DNA from: Streptomyces sp. NBC_00236
Lineage (GTDB): Bacteria > Actinomycetota > Actinomycetes > Streptomycetales > Streptomycetaceae
Assembly (NCBI RefSeq): GCF_036195045.1
Contig: NZ_CP108100.1
Span: 5,642,001 to 5,706,000 of the forward strand
Direction: 5' to 3'
DNA: 64,000 nucleotides
In this document: one piece after another, positions 1 through 8,588 of the stretch
Numbering within the stretch: position 1 is the stretch's first letter
How the letters are laid out: the number at the start of each line of letters is the position of its first letter
Program-made: the position numbers and the translations under genes
The notes under the pieces: generated by a model
The model's database searches: none
Told to the model about the DNA's origin: nothing
Seen by the model: the letters and a program-made list of their open reading frames with translations, nothing else

Positions 1-2
1 AG

Positions 3-1313
3 ATGTCGCAGGTCGGTCCGGGGTACATCCGGATCGTCGCGGGTGGCGAGGAAGTCGTCAGGTACGCATTCACGGGCTCGGAGTTCACCACCGAGCGCGC
101 GGTGATGCTGGGTGACTTCTACCTCAAGGACGTCTGGCGATTCGCCGCCGTCGGCCAGGGCTTCGACGGCGGGCTCGACGCGCTGCTGAAGAACTTCGGC
201 GGCGAGGTCGCCGAGGAGGCCCCCGCCGCCCCCCAGCCGCAGTCCGCAGCCCCGTCGTTCGCCCCGCCCGCACAGGCGTCGGCCCCCGCACCGTCCTTCG
301 GTGCCCCGGCCGCACCGCAGGCCCCGCAGCCTGCGCCGTCCTTCGGCGCACCGGCGGCGCAGGCGCCTGCTCCGACGCCGCAGCAGCAGATGCACGCCGC
401 GCCGACCATAGCGGCGCCGCTGGCTCGGCAGGGCGGCAGTGTGCCGCCGCCCGCCCCCGCACCTTACGGCCAGCCGGGGCAGCCTCCCCAGCAGCCGCAG
501 TTCGGGCAGGTCCCGCCGCAGGCCCCCGCGCCGTTCGGGCAGCCGGCCCCCGCGCCCTACGGGCAGCCCGCTCCGGCCCCGTACGGACAGCAGCCGCCCG
601 GCATGCCGCCGGGCGTCCCGCAGGGTGTGCCCCAAGGAGTGCCGCAGGCCGGGGCCGGCCTGCTGGCCGCGCTCCAGCCGTACAAGGAGACCGCCACCGG
701 TCAGCGCTGGACCCCGCAGAACCAGCAGCTCATGCGCGTCGACCTGACCATGGGCGGAACCGGAGTGCTGGCCCGGCAGGGCAGCATGGTGATGTACCAG
801 GGCAAGGTCGACTTCGGCTACAAGGGCGCGGGTTTCGCGGGCCGGATGGTCGGCAATGCCACCGGTCAGGAAATGCAGCTGATGCGCTGTACCGGCCGGG
901 GACAGGTCTTCCTCGCCGAAGAAGGCTCCCATCTGCACGCCATCGAGCTCCAGGGTGATGGGATCTGCGTCTCGGCGGAGAGTGTCCTCGCCTTCGACGA
1001 GTCGCTGCAGTACGAGGTCCGCAGGATCGAGGGCCACGGCATTCCCGGCGGCGCCCTGTTCACCATGCAGTTCCAGGGCACCGGCACCATCGTCGTCAAG
1101 ACCCACGGTGTCCCCGTCGTCCTGCCGGTCACCCCGACCACCTTCGCCGACTGCAACGCCGTCGTGGCGTGGTCGGCCGCGTCCCAGGTGATCATCTCCA
1201 GCCAGGTCCGGCTGCGCCGCAACGCCTATCCCGGACACAGCGGAGAGACCGTGAACCTCCAGTTCCGGGGCGCTCCCGGCAACTTCATCGTCGTCCAGCC
1301 CTACGAGGTCTGA
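3..1313 (+). CDS. TerD-AIM24 fusion protein, 5' truncated by window edge
   Basis: The reading frame is open from the window start. The first ~67 residues look like the C-terminal end of a TerD/stress-protein domain (GYIRIVAGGEEVVRYAF, then FTTERAVMLGDFYLKD, then GFDGGLDALLKNFG), so the ATG at 3 is probably an internal Met. Residues ~70-225 are a Pro/Ala/Gln-rich low-complexity linker with repeated PAPYGQ and PAPSFGAP units. Residues ~226-436 form an AIM24-type beta-rich domain. TerD domains are calcium-binding and linked to tellurite or stress resistance; the role of bacterial AIM24 is unknown. Two stand-alone AIM24 genes follow at short spacing, suggesting one operon. Confidence 0.8.
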   Translation: MSQVGPGYIRIVAGGEEVVRYAFTGSEFTTERAVMLGDFYLKDVWRFAAVGQGFDGGLDALLKNFGGEVAEEAPAAPQPQSAAPSFAPPAQASAPAPSFGAPAAPQAPQPAPSFGAPAAQAPAPTPQQQMHAAPTIAAPLARQGGSVPPPAPAPYGQPGQPPQQPQFGQVPPQAPAPFGQPAPAPYGQPAPAPYGQQPPGMPPGVPQGVPQGVPQAGAGLLAALQPYKETATGQRWTPQNQQLMRVDLTMGGTGVLARQGSMVMYQGKVDFGYKGAGFAGRMVGNATGQEMQLMRCTGRGQVFLAEEGSHLHAIELQGDGICVSAESVLAFDESLQYEVRRIEGHGIPGGALFTMQFQGTGTIVVKTHGVPVVLPVTPTTFADCNAVVAWSAASQVIISSQVRLRRNAYPGHSGETVNLQFRGAPGNFIVVQPYEV

Positions 1314-1324
1314 GGGAGCCCGTC

Positions 1325-2005
1325 ATGAATCAGCAACTCGCGGGCTACGCCCCGACCCCCGTCACGGCCCGGATGGAGAACCACGGCCATTCGATGCTGA
1401 AGGTCGCCATGGCGACCGGCCAGGACCTGTACGCGCGCACCGGCTCGATGGTGGCGTACGAGGGCTTCATCCAGTACGAGCCCAACCCGCCGGCCGTCCG
1501 CCAGATCGCCTCGCAGTGGATCACCGGTGAGGGTGCGCCGCTGATGAAGTGCGCCGGCGACGGACTGCTCTACCTCGCCGACTACGGCGCCGATGTGGTC
1601 GTCATCAATCTCAACAACGACTCCCTCTCGGTCAACGGCACCAACGTCCTCGCCTTCGACGGCCACCTCACCTGGGGCGTCGAAAGGGTCAAGGGTCTGG
1701 CCAAGTTCGCCGGCCAGGGCCTGTGGAACGTCTGCATCTCCGGCACCGGCTGGGTCGCGATCACCTCGCGCGGCACGCCGATCGTCGTCGACTGCGGACG
1801 CGGCGAGGACGAGACGTACGTCGACCCGGACGCCCTCGTGGCGTGGTCCCCGAACCTCAAGGTGAAGGGCAAGCGCAGCTTCAAAGCCTCGTCGCTCATC
1901 GGGCGGGGCAGCGGCGAGGCGTTCCAGATGGCCTTCTCCGGCCAGGGGATCGTCGTCGTCCAGCCGAGCGAGGACAGTACCGACCGCCTGCGGGTCCGGA
2001 ACTGA
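1325..2005 (+). CDS. AIM24 family protein
   Basis: 226 residues. The protein is a single AIM24 (DUF124-like) domain with the family's alternating strands and internal motifs such as ARTGSMVAYEG, GDGLLYLADYG and FSGQGIVVVQPS, which recur in both neighbouring genes. No signal peptide or membrane segment is visible. The ATG at 1325 was preferred to the in-frame upstream ATG at 1169 because it lies 11 bp after the previous stop, has GAGG just before it, and the extension would overlap conserved coding sequence. It is cotranscribed in all likelihood with the genes on both sides. Biochemical function is unknown. Confidence 0.85.
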   Translation: MNQQLAGYAPTPVTARMENHGHSMLKVAMATGQDLYARTGSMVAYEGFIQYEPNPPAVRQIASQWITGEGAPLMKCAGDGLLYLADYGADVVVINLNNDSLSVNGTNVLAFDGHLTWGVERVKGLAKFAGQGLWNVCISGTGWVAITSRGTPIVVDCGRGEDETYVDPDALVAWSPNLKVKGKRSFKASSLIGRGSGEAFQMAFSGQGIVVVQPSEDSTDRLRVRN

Positions 2006-2024
2006 CGGGGAGGGAGAACACACC

Positions 2025-2780
2025 ATGCAGAGTCCGCTTTTCAGCTATACGGAACAGCAGTCCCAGGAGCGGTACACGGTCCAGAACCCGCAGCTCCTGC
2101 GCGTCTCGCTGACCGGCCACGACGACGTCCTCGCCCGCAAGGGCGCCATGGTCGCGTACCAGGGTCTGATGGAGTTCGACGGCGAGTACCAGTCGCAGGG
2201 ACAGCGTCGCGCCCGCGCCACCACGGGGGAGGGCCTCGACCTGATGCGCTGCTCCGGGCAGGGCACGGTCTACCTCGCCAACCTCGCGCAGTACGTCCAC
2301 GTGGTGGACGTCGACCGCGACGGTCTGACGGTGGACAGCTCCTATGTCCTGGCGCTCGACTCGTCCCTCCACACCGAGGTCATCGCGGTGGACAGCCAGT
2401 ACGGCATCTCCGGCACCGGCAAGTACCAGCTCAACATCTCCGGCACCGGCAAGGTCGCGCTGATGACCTCCGGTCAGCCGCTGATGATGCAGGTCACGCC
2501 TGACAAGTACGTCAACGCCGACGCCGACGCGATCGTCGCCTGGTCCAGCTCCCTGCGGGTGCAGATGCAGGCCCAGACGCACTCCTCGGGTGTCTTCCGC
2601 CGGCGTGGCAACACCGGCGAGGGCTGGGAGCTCAGCTTCCTCGGCCAGGGCTTCGCCCTGGTGCAGCCCAGCGAGGTGCTGCCGCCGCAGAGTGCGCAGA
2701 TCGGCCAGGGGCTGGGTGCCCAGTACGGCATGGGGCAGCACGGGTCCCACGCCCAGAACCAGAACAACGCCTGGAACTGA
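2025..2780 (+). CDS. AIM24 family protein
   Basis: 251 residues, third of three consecutive AIM24 genes and 19 bp after the preceding stop. GGGAGG precedes the ATG. It carries the same core motifs as its neighbours (VLARKGAMVAYQGLMEF, CSGQGTVYLAN, FLGQGFALVQPSE) and ends in a Gly/Gln/Asn-rich tail. No secretion signal is visible. A strong stem-loop starts 52 bp after the stop, so this is the last gene of the unit. Three paralogues in a row suggest hetero-oligomers or diversified binding surfaces; that is inference. Confidence 0.85.
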   Translation: MQSPLFSYTEQQSQERYTVQNPQLLRVSLTGHDDVLARKGAMVAYQGLMEFDGEYQSQGQRRARATTGEGLDLMRCSGQGTVYLANLAQYVHVVDVDRDGLTVDSSYVLALDSSLHTEVIAVDSQYGISGTGKYQLNISGTGKVALMTSGQPLMMQVTPDKYVNADADAIVAWSSSLRVQMQAQTHSSGVFRRRGNTGEGWELSFLGQGFALVQPSEVLPPQSAQIGQGLGAQYGMGQHGSHAQNQNNAWN

Positions 2781-2832
2781 GCCGTAGCGCCCGCCCCTGT
2801 GTGCGAGGGGTGAGACGGGTGCGGTGCGATCG

Positions 2833-2874
2833 ACGGGTAAGGGGCGGCCTCCCATGAGGCCGCCCCTTACCCGT
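2833..2874 (+). terminator. Intrinsic terminator after the AIM24 operon
   Basis: A perfect 18-bp stem (2833-2850 with 2857-2874) encloses a 6-nt loop, between the AIM24 operon and the convergent NUDIX gene. Its symmetry means it can act on both strands. No strong T-tract follows, as is usual in Streptomyces. Confidence 0.8.
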
Positions 2875-2890
2875 ACCGTCCCGCTTCCGT

Positions 2891-3439
2891 TTACCGCCCG
2901 GCGTCCAGTGCGGCGCGCGTACGTTCCATCAGGCGGACGACCGAGGAGTCGGCGACCTCGGCGACCTCGTCGAAGCGGAACCAGCGCAGATCGAGTGACT
3001 CCTCGCTGATCCGCTCCGCCGCGCCCGACGGTGCCAGCGCCGCGTACTGGACGTCCAGGTGCCAGTGACACGGTGCGGGGATCGGATGACGGTCCAGGAC
3101 CACCGGGCCGCCCGCCAGCAGGGTCAGCCCGGCGATGCCGGACTCCTCCGTCGCCTCACGCAGCGCGGCGGCGGCGACGGAGGCGTCGCCGGGCTCGCAG
3201 TGGCCACCCATCTGCAACCACATACGCAGCTTCCGGTGCAGCGTGAGCAGCACCCTGCCGCGTTCCGGGTCGACGACCAGGGCGCTGGCCGTCAGATGCC
3301 CGGCGCCGCAGGCCTTCCACATGCCGTCGGGATGCAGGGCCAAGTGGTCCAGATACGCCTGGCGCAGTTCCTCCTGGGCGGCGTCCGCCCCGGGACCGTA
3401 GTCCTTGAGTACGCGGAGGGCGTCGTCGTGCAGGCTCAC
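2891..3439 (-). CDS. NUDIX hydrolase
   Basis: 182 residues from a GTG at 3439 that overlaps the stop of the upstream gene as GTGA, which implies translational coupling. The Nudix box spans residues ~79-102 (GHCEPGD, then REATEESGI); the first acidic position is Asp rather than the canonical Glu. NUDIX enzymes hydrolyse nucleoside-diphosphate-linked compounds with Mg2+; the substrate cannot be told from sequence. A longer in-frame extension upstream lies inside the neighbouring gene and was rejected. Confidence 0.85.
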   Translation of the reverse strand: MSLHDDALRVLKDYGPGADAAQEELRQAYLDHLALHPDGMWKACGAGHLTASALVVDPERGRVLLTLHRKLRMWLQMGGHCEPGDASVAAAALREATEESGIAGLTLLAGGPVVLDRHPIPAPCHWHLDVQYAALAPSGAAERISEESLDLRWFRFDEVAEVADSSVVRLMERTRAALDAGR

Positions 3440-4893
3440 TTGTCGGTGTCGTCCTTGCTGTCGTCGCCCGCGGACCCGTCGCCCTCGGACCGGCTGTCGC
3501 CGTCGGTGATGTCGGTGCCGGGCTTCTGCTGCCCGTTCGCCGCCTCGCCGAGCATCTTGTCCAGCTCGGAAAAGTCCAGCTGCTCGTGGTGAACGAATCC
3601 GTCCGGATCGTCCAGGTCGTGGGCGGTGGGCAGCATGTCGGGGTGCTCCCACAGCGCGTCGCGGCCGTCGAGCCCCCGCGCGTCCGTGAGCGAGGCCCAC
3701 AGCCGCGAGGCGTCACGCAGCCGGCGCGGACGCAGCTGGAGCCCGATGAGCGTCGCGAAGGTCTGCTCGGCGGGACCGCCGGAGGCACGGCGCCTGCGCA
3801 TCGTCTCGCGCAGCGCGTCGGCGGAGGTCAGCCGGGACTTCGCGGCCTCGTGGACCACGGCGTCCACCCAGCCCTCGACGAGCGCGAGCGCCGTCTCCAG
3901 GCGGGCCAGGGAGGCCTTCTGCTCCGGGGTGTCCTCCGGCTGGAACATGCCCTGCTGAAGGGCGTCCTGCAGCTGCTCCGGGTTCGACGGGTCGAACTGG
4001 CCGACCACGTCCTCCAGCTTGCTGGTGTCGACCTTGATACCGCGCGCATAGGCCTCGACCGCACCGAACAGATGCGAGCGCAGCCACGGCACATGGGCGA
4101 AGAGCCGCTGGTGCGCGGACTCGCGCAGGGCCAGGTACAGCCGCACCTCGTCCTGCGGCACGCTCAGGTCCTTACCGAACCGCTCCACGTTCAGCGGAAG
4201 CAGCGCAGCCTTGCCGGCCGGACCGAGCGGCAGCCCGATGTCGGTGGAACCCACCACCTCGCCGGCGAGCACCCCGACGGCCTGTCCGATCTGCTGCCCG
4301 AACATCGCACCGCCCATCGACCGCATCATGCCGATCAGCGGGCCCGCCATCGCCTGCATCTCCTCGGGCAGCACGTCGCCCATGGCGAGGCCGACACGCT
4401 CGGCCACCGGGTCGACCAGCTTCTGCCAGGCGGGGAGGGAGGCCTCCACCCATTCGGCGCGGCTCCACGCCACGGTGGAGACGGAACCGGAGGGCAGCGA
4501 CGTCACGCCGTCCAGCCAGAGGTCCGCCAGGCGCAGCGCCTCGTCGACCGCGGCACGCTCGGACGGGCCGACGCTTGCGTCCTTGGTGCCGTCGGACGTG
4601 CCCTGCGAGACCGTCTGGCGGGCGATCTGCTTGGCCATGTCCCAGTTCACGGGACCGCCCTCGTAGCTCAGCATCTGGCCGAGCTGCTGGAAGGCGGCGC
4701 CCAGGTCGTTCGGGTTCATGGAGCCGAACATGGCTGCGAAGGGATTGTCACCGCCCGCGCCGGGGCCGAAGCCGAACGGGTTCGCCGGACCGCCCGAGCC
4801 CTGCCCACCTCCGGTGGGGTCGTTCTTCTTGCCCTTGTCGCCGTCGTCCGGCTCCTCCGGCGGAACGCCGAATCCGAATGGGGTGTCACTCAC
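3436..4893 (-). CDS. DUF2342-type zinc-dependent metalloprotease family protein
   Basis: 485 residues. The first ~60 are Gly/Pro/Asn-rich and the end is acidic (Asp/Ser/Gly). The central part (GLAMGDVLPEEMQAMAGPL, GQQIGQAVGVLAGEVVGS, LALRESAHQRLFAHVPWL) matches the actinobacterial family annotated as zinc-dependent metalloprotease or F420-associated hydrolase. The expected HExxH helix reads ESAHQ here, so a classical zincin site is not intact and activity is doubtful. It is first in a two-gene unit with the NUDIX gene and divergent from the SDR gene. Family assignment is firm; the function is not. Confidence 0.75.
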   Translation of the reverse strand: MSDTPFGFGVPPEEPDDGDKGKKNDPTGGGQGSGGPANPFGFGPGAGGDNPFAAMFGSMNPNDLGAAFQQLGQMLSYEGGPVNWDMAKQIARQTVSQGTSDGTKDASVGPSERAAVDEALRLADLWLDGVTSLPSGSVSTVAWSRAEWVEASLPAWQKLVDPVAERVGLAMGDVLPEEMQAMAGPLIGMMRSMGGAMFGQQIGQAVGVLAGEVVGSTDIGLPLGPAGKAALLPLNVERFGKDLSVPQDEVRLYLALRESAHQRLFAHVPWLRSHLFGAVEAYARGIKVDTSKLEDVVGQFDPSNPEQLQDALQQGMFQPEDTPEQKASLARLETALALVEGWVDAVVHEAAKSRLTSADALRETMRRRRASGGPAEQTFATLIGLQLRPRRLRDASRLWASLTDARGLDGRDALWEHPDMLPTAHDLDDPDGFVHHEQLDFSELDKMLGEAANGQQKPGTDITDGDSRSEGDGSAGDDSKDDTDK

Positions 4894-5083
4894 GGGTTTC
4901 CTCGGCTCGTAGGGCCGCCGGCTCGAACCGACGGCGACTGCCCGACATCACCATCCAGCGTAGACACCAAGTCCGCTCAGGGCCTCAGTGCTCCGCCTGC
5001 TCCCGGCCTGCGGCAGGATGGACGCCACCTGGTACGTACGCGTCATTCGGGTACGTACTGAAGACAACCGCTGGAGACGCCCG

Positions 5084-6286
5084 GTGAGTTCCCCAGATCC
5101 GCAGGTTCGCGCAGCGCGAAACCTGGCCGACCCTTCGCCTGAGAACAAGCCTGAGAACAAGCCTGAGAACAAGCCCGAGGACAAGCCCGAGGACAAGCCC
5201 GAGGACAAGGCCGTCCGCAGCCGCTCCAGAAGCCGCGGCCCCGTCGTGGCCGTCACCGGAGCCGCGACGGGTGTCGGTGAGCTGCTCACCGCACGCCTGG
5301 CGGCCTCCGAGGAGATCAAGCAGGTCATCGCCATCGACGAGCGCCGCGGCGAGGTGTCCGAAGCGACGTGGCACGTCCTCGACGTGCGCGACCCGGCGAT
5401 CGCGGAGAAGCTGCGCGGCGCCGACGTGGTGGTTCACCTGGCGCTCGATCTCGACCTGGAGACCGATTCCGCCGCCCGTACCGCGTACAACGTGCGCGGC
5501 ACCCAGACCGTGCTGACCGCGGCCGCGGCCGTCGGCGTCCACCGGGTGGTGCTGTGCACCTCGGCGATGGTCTACGGCGCGCTGCCCGACAACGACGTCC
5601 CGCTCGCCGAGGACGCCGAGCTGCGTGCCACGGCCGAGGCGACCGGCGTCGGCGACCTGCTGGAGATCGAACGGCTCGGCCGCCGCGCGCCCCGCGCCCA
5701 CCCCGGACTCCAGGTCACCGTGGTCCGTCCCACCGTGCTCGTGGGCGGTACGGACACGGCCCTGACCCGCTACTTCGAGTCGCCGCGCCTCCTGGTCGTC
5801 GCCGGGTCGCGCCCCACCTGGCAGTTCTGCCATGTCGACGACCTGGTCACGGCGCTGGAGTACGCCGCGCTGGAGAAGATCGACGGAGAGTTCGCGGTCG
5901 GCTGCGACGGCTGGCTCGAGCAGGCGGAGGTCGAGGAGCTCAGCGGAGTCCGCCGAATGGAGCTTCCCTCGGCCGTCGCGCTCGGGGCCGCCGCCCGGCT
6001 GCACCGGATCGGTCTGACCCCGTCACCGGCGGGCGACCTGGCGTACACGATGCACCCCTGGGTGGTGAGTGTGAGCAGGCTCCACGATGCGGGCTGGCGC
6101 CCGAGCTGGACGAACGAGGAGGTGCTCGCCGCACTCCTCGAAGAGGTCGAGGGACGCCACACCGTGGCCGGCCGCCGGCTCGGCCGCAAGGACGCGACCG
6201 CGGCCGGAGCCGCCGGTGCGACCGTGGCGCTGCTCGGCACCGCAGCCCTGGTACGCCGTGCCCGCAAGGCCCGCCGCCGCTTCTAG
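5084..6286 (+). CDS. SDR/NAD-dependent epimerase family protein with C-terminal membrane segment
   Basis: About 400 residues from GTG 5084, chosen because GGAG lies 7 bp upstream; an open frame continues back to 4988 without a good site. The extreme N-terminus contains three PENK and three PEDK tetrapeptides in tandem. An extended-SDR Rossmann fold follows (VAVTGAATGVGELL, then VVHLALDLD and CTSAMVYG), with a substrate domain after it. The last ~30 residues are an Ala/Gly-rich hydrophobic stretch followed by RRARKARRRF, consistent with a C-terminal membrane anchor. Substrate unknown. Divergent from the DUF2342 gene. Confidence 0.8.
   Translation: MSSPDPQVRAARNLADPSPENKPENKPENKPEDKPEDKPEDKAVRSRSRSRGPVVAVTGAATGVGELLTARLAASEEIKQVIAIDERRGEVSEATWHVLDVRDPAIAEKLRGADVVVHLALDLDLETDSAARTAYNVRGTQTVLTAAAAVGVHRVVLCTSAMVYGALPDNDVPLAEDAELRATAEATGVGDLLEIERLGRRAPRAHPGLQVTVVRPTVLVGGTDTALTRYFESPRLLVVAGSRPTWQFCHVDDLVTALEYAALEKIDGEFAVGCDGWLEQAEVEELSGVRRMELPSAVALGAAARLHRIGLTPSPAGDLAYTMHPWVVSVSRLHDAGWRPSWTNEEVLAALLEEVEGRHTVAGRRLGRKDATAAGAAGATVALLGTAALVRRARKARRRF
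5138..5209 (+). repeat. Six 12-bp in-frame tandem repeats (PENK x3, PEDK x3)
   Basis: Six consecutive 12-bp units lie in the SDR gene: cctgagaacaag three times, then cccgaggacaag three times. Each encodes one charged tetrapeptide. Repeats of a whole number of codons can expand or contract without frameshift. Confidence 0.95.
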
Positions 6287-6325
6287 TCCTCCTGACCGTG
6301 ACCGGCACCGCTCGCCGGGAAGGGC

Positions 6326-6389
6326 GCCGGAAGAGAAGCGAGGGGGCGCCGGAGAGCAGCGAGGGGGCGTCGGAAGAGAAGCGGAAGGG
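6326..6389 (+). repeat. Three imperfect 21-22 bp direct repeats
   Basis: Between the SDR gene and moaE, units at 6326-6347, 6348-6368 and 6369-6389 share the pattern GCCGGA-GAG-AGCG-AGGGGGC. No gene could be supported here and no function is evident. Confidence 0.6.
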
Positions 6390-6535
6390 CCGAGCCAGGA
6401 AGACACCGGGCCGTGCACGGCGTCACACGACGGTGGCGGGCACCCGGCGCCTGTAGGAGGCTCCAAGGCCGCCGACGCCCCGCCGGGTGAAAGCCGCATT
6501 CCGCGATGGCGTGGCGGTACGGCACGATGGCTGTC

Positions 6536-6997
6536 ATGGCACCCACGTACGACCACCCCGGCGAGCAGGCGGCACAGGACCCCATCCGGCTGCTGGAGAT
6601 CCGCGACACACCGCTGTCCGTGGACGAGGTCTTCCGCGCAGTCGGCGACGACGCGGCGGGCGGCACCGCGCTCTTCGTCGGCACCGTGCGCAATCACGAC
6701 AGCGGCCAGGACGTCGGGGCGCTGGGCTATTCGTGCCACCCCTCGGCGCAGGACGAGATGCGCCGGGTGGCGGAGAAGGTAGTCGCCGGGTTCCCGGTCC
6801 GGGCCCTGGCCGCCGTCCACCGGGTGGGTGAACTGGCGGTGGGCGATCTCGCGGTGGTGGTGGCCGTCTCCTGCCCGCACCGCGCGGAGGCCTTCGAGGC
6901 CTGCCGCAAGCTCATCGACGACCTCAAGCACGAGGTTCCGATCTGGAAGCACCAGCAGTTCTCCGACGGTACGGAGGAGTGGGTCGGCGCCTGCTGA
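6536..6997 (+). CDS. moaE: Molybdopterin synthase catalytic subunit MoaE
   Basis: 153 residues. MoaE transfers sulfur from thiocarboxylated MoaD to precursor Z (cPMP) to make molybdopterin. Family motifs are present: FVGTVRNHDSG (~47-57), HRVGELAVGD (~95-104) and the active-site lysines in KHEVPIWKHQ (~131-140). ATG 6536 was taken as the start; in-frame ATGs at 6506 and 6527 are alternatives, and none has a strong ribosome-binding site. No other molybdenum-cofactor gene is adjacent. Confidence 0.85.
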   Translation: MAPTYDHPGEQAAQDPIRLLEIRDTPLSVDEVFRAVGDDAAGGTALFVGTVRNHDSGQDVGALGYSCHPSAQDEMRRVAEKVVAGFPVRALAAVHRVGELAVGDLAVVVAVSCPHRAEAFEACRKLIDDLKHEVPIWKHQQFSDGTEEWVGAC

Positions 6998-7135
6998 GAC
7001 GTCTGCCGGGCTCAAACCGCCCGGGCGGGCTTCCACCCCGATTTGCGTAACCCCACCCCTGCCATGAGCGTTGGTCCTGCAGATGGTTAATCTGCTGATC
7101 GTTCCGTTGCGGTCGCATGGGGCAGGGAGGTCGTC

Positions 7136-7324
7136 ATGGCAGCACTCGCCTGGTTGTTGATTCCGCTTTTTGCTGCGCTCGGTGCTGCGATATGGGGAAG
7201 CTGGGCTGCCCGTAATCGCACGACCGGCGATGTCACCGAACTCGCCGGCTATGCCCGGTTCCGTGAGGCGATGGAGCGCTCGCACTCCGCTTCGGAGCCG
7301 GTCGAGCAGATATCGAACGTCTGA
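7136..7324 (+). CDS. Small single-pass membrane protein, unknown
   Basis: 62 residues. One hydrophobic segment lies at residues ~3-24 (LAWLLIPLFAALGAAIWGSW), followed by a soluble, charged tail. The ATG is preceded by GGGAGG at good spacing, which supports translation. It sits alone between moaE and the PDZ protease gene, all on the same strand. No family was recognised and no function is proposed. Confidence 0.6.
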   Translation: MAALAWLLIPLFAALGAAIWGSWAARNRTTGDVTELAGYARFREAMERSHSASEPVEQISNV

Positions 7325-7469
7325 CGCCACGCCGGTCGTACGCAGTCGCCAATCCGCTGACCGGTAGCCTCCGGCTCCGCCGCCCGGCGCCCTCGCCACG
7401 CCCGGCCGCGGCCCCCGTACGGACCGGCCCCGACGGTGCACTGACAGGCCCTTCCCGTACTGTCGTTCC

Positions 7470-8558
7470 ATGCCACGCCGCACCGCGACGATGCTCGCCT
7501 CCACCCTGATCCTGATCGCGCTGATCTGCGCAGGCCTGCTGATCAAAGTGCCGTACTCGGAGATGTCCCCCGGGCCGACCGTGAACACACTCGGCAAGGT
7601 CGACGGGGAGCCCGTTCTGCAGATCACCGGGCACAAGACGTACGAGACGTCCGGCAATCTCAACATGACGACGGTCAGGGTCACCGGCGCCGACTACAAC
7701 ATGAACCTCGTCGAGGCCCTCTCCGGATGGCTGGGGCACGACAGTGTGGTCGTCCCGCACGACACGCTCTACCCGGACGGAAAGACCGAGGAGCAGTCGA
7801 CGCAGGAGAACGCCGAGGAGTTCAGCCAGTCCCAGGAGAGCGCCAAGGTCGCGGCCCTCACCGAGCTGGGCATCCCGGTGTCCTCGCGGGTCGTCGTCTC
7901 CACGGTCCTCAAGGACAGTCCCTCACAGGGCGAGCTGCACGCGGGCGACGTGATCAAGGCGGTCGACGGCACGGCGGTCGAGCAGCCCGAGGACGTGGCG
8001 AAGCTTGTCACCAAGCACAAGCCCGGCCAGGACGTCACTTTCACGGTCATCCCGGCCAAGACCGCGGCGGCGGCCGAGAAGGCCGGCAAGGAGCCCGAGG
8101 GCACCGAGAAGATCACCATCACCACGGAGAAGGCGCCCAAGGAGAACCGGGCGATCGTCGGCATCCAGGCGGGGACGGACCACACCTTCCCGTTCGAGAT
8201 CGACATCAAGCTCGCGGACGTGGGCGGTCCGAGCGCCGGTCTGATGTTCTCCCTCGGCATCGTCGACAAGCTGACCCCGGGGCAGCTGACCGGCGGCAAG
8301 TTCATTGCCGGCACCGGGACGATCGACGACAAGGGCAAGGTCGGACCGATCGGCGGGATCAACATGAAGCTCGTCGGCGCACGCGACGCGGGCGCACGCT
8401 ACTTCCTGACGCCCGACGACAACTGCGAGGCGGCCGCCTCCGACACCCCGGACGGACTCACGCTGGTCAGGGTCAAGACCATCGGCGACGCCAAGAAGTC
8501 GCTGGAGAAGATCCGCACCGGGGACGCGGCCGGACTGCCGAGCTGCTCGACAGGCTGA
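7470..8558 (+). CDS. YlbL-type PDZ-Lon (S16) membrane protease
   Basis: 362 residues. Residues ~7-25 form an N-terminal membrane anchor. A PDZ domain covers ~130-200 (TVLKDSPSQGELHAGDVIKAVDG). The C-terminal Lon-type serine protease domain has the Ser/Lys dyad: Ser255 in GGPSAGLMF and Lys300 in GGINMKLVGA. The protease domain should face outside, because the single anchor is N-terminal and precedes the PDZ domain. There is no ATPase domain, unlike Lon itself. Homologues in Bacillus and Streptomyces are known as YlbL; substrates here are unknown. It ends just before a convergent gene. Confidence 0.88.
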   Translation: MPRRTATMLASTLILIALICAGLLIKVPYSEMSPGPTVNTLGKVDGEPVLQITGHKTYETSGNLNMTTVRVTGADYNMNLVEALSGWLGHDSVVVPHDTLYPDGKTEEQSTQENAEEFSQSQESAKVAALTELGIPVSSRVVVSTVLKDSPSQGELHAGDVIKAVDGTAVEQPEDVAKLVTKHKPGQDVTFTVIPAKTAAAAEKAGKEPEGTEKITITTEKAPKENRAIVGIQAGTDHTFPFEIDIKLADVGGPSAGLMFSLGIVDKLTPGQLTGGKFIAGTGTIDDKGKVGPIGGINMKLVGARDAGARYFLTPDDNCEAAASDTPDGLTLVRVKTIGDAKKSLEKIRTGDAAGLPSCSTG

Positions 8559-8588
8559 CCGCCTCCCCGTCGGTGCGGGACGGCCGGG

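Noticed and set aside
5138..5209. Possible CRISPR-like short repeats
   Set aside because: Units are 12 bp, contiguous and in frame, with no spacers; they encode PENK/PEDK.
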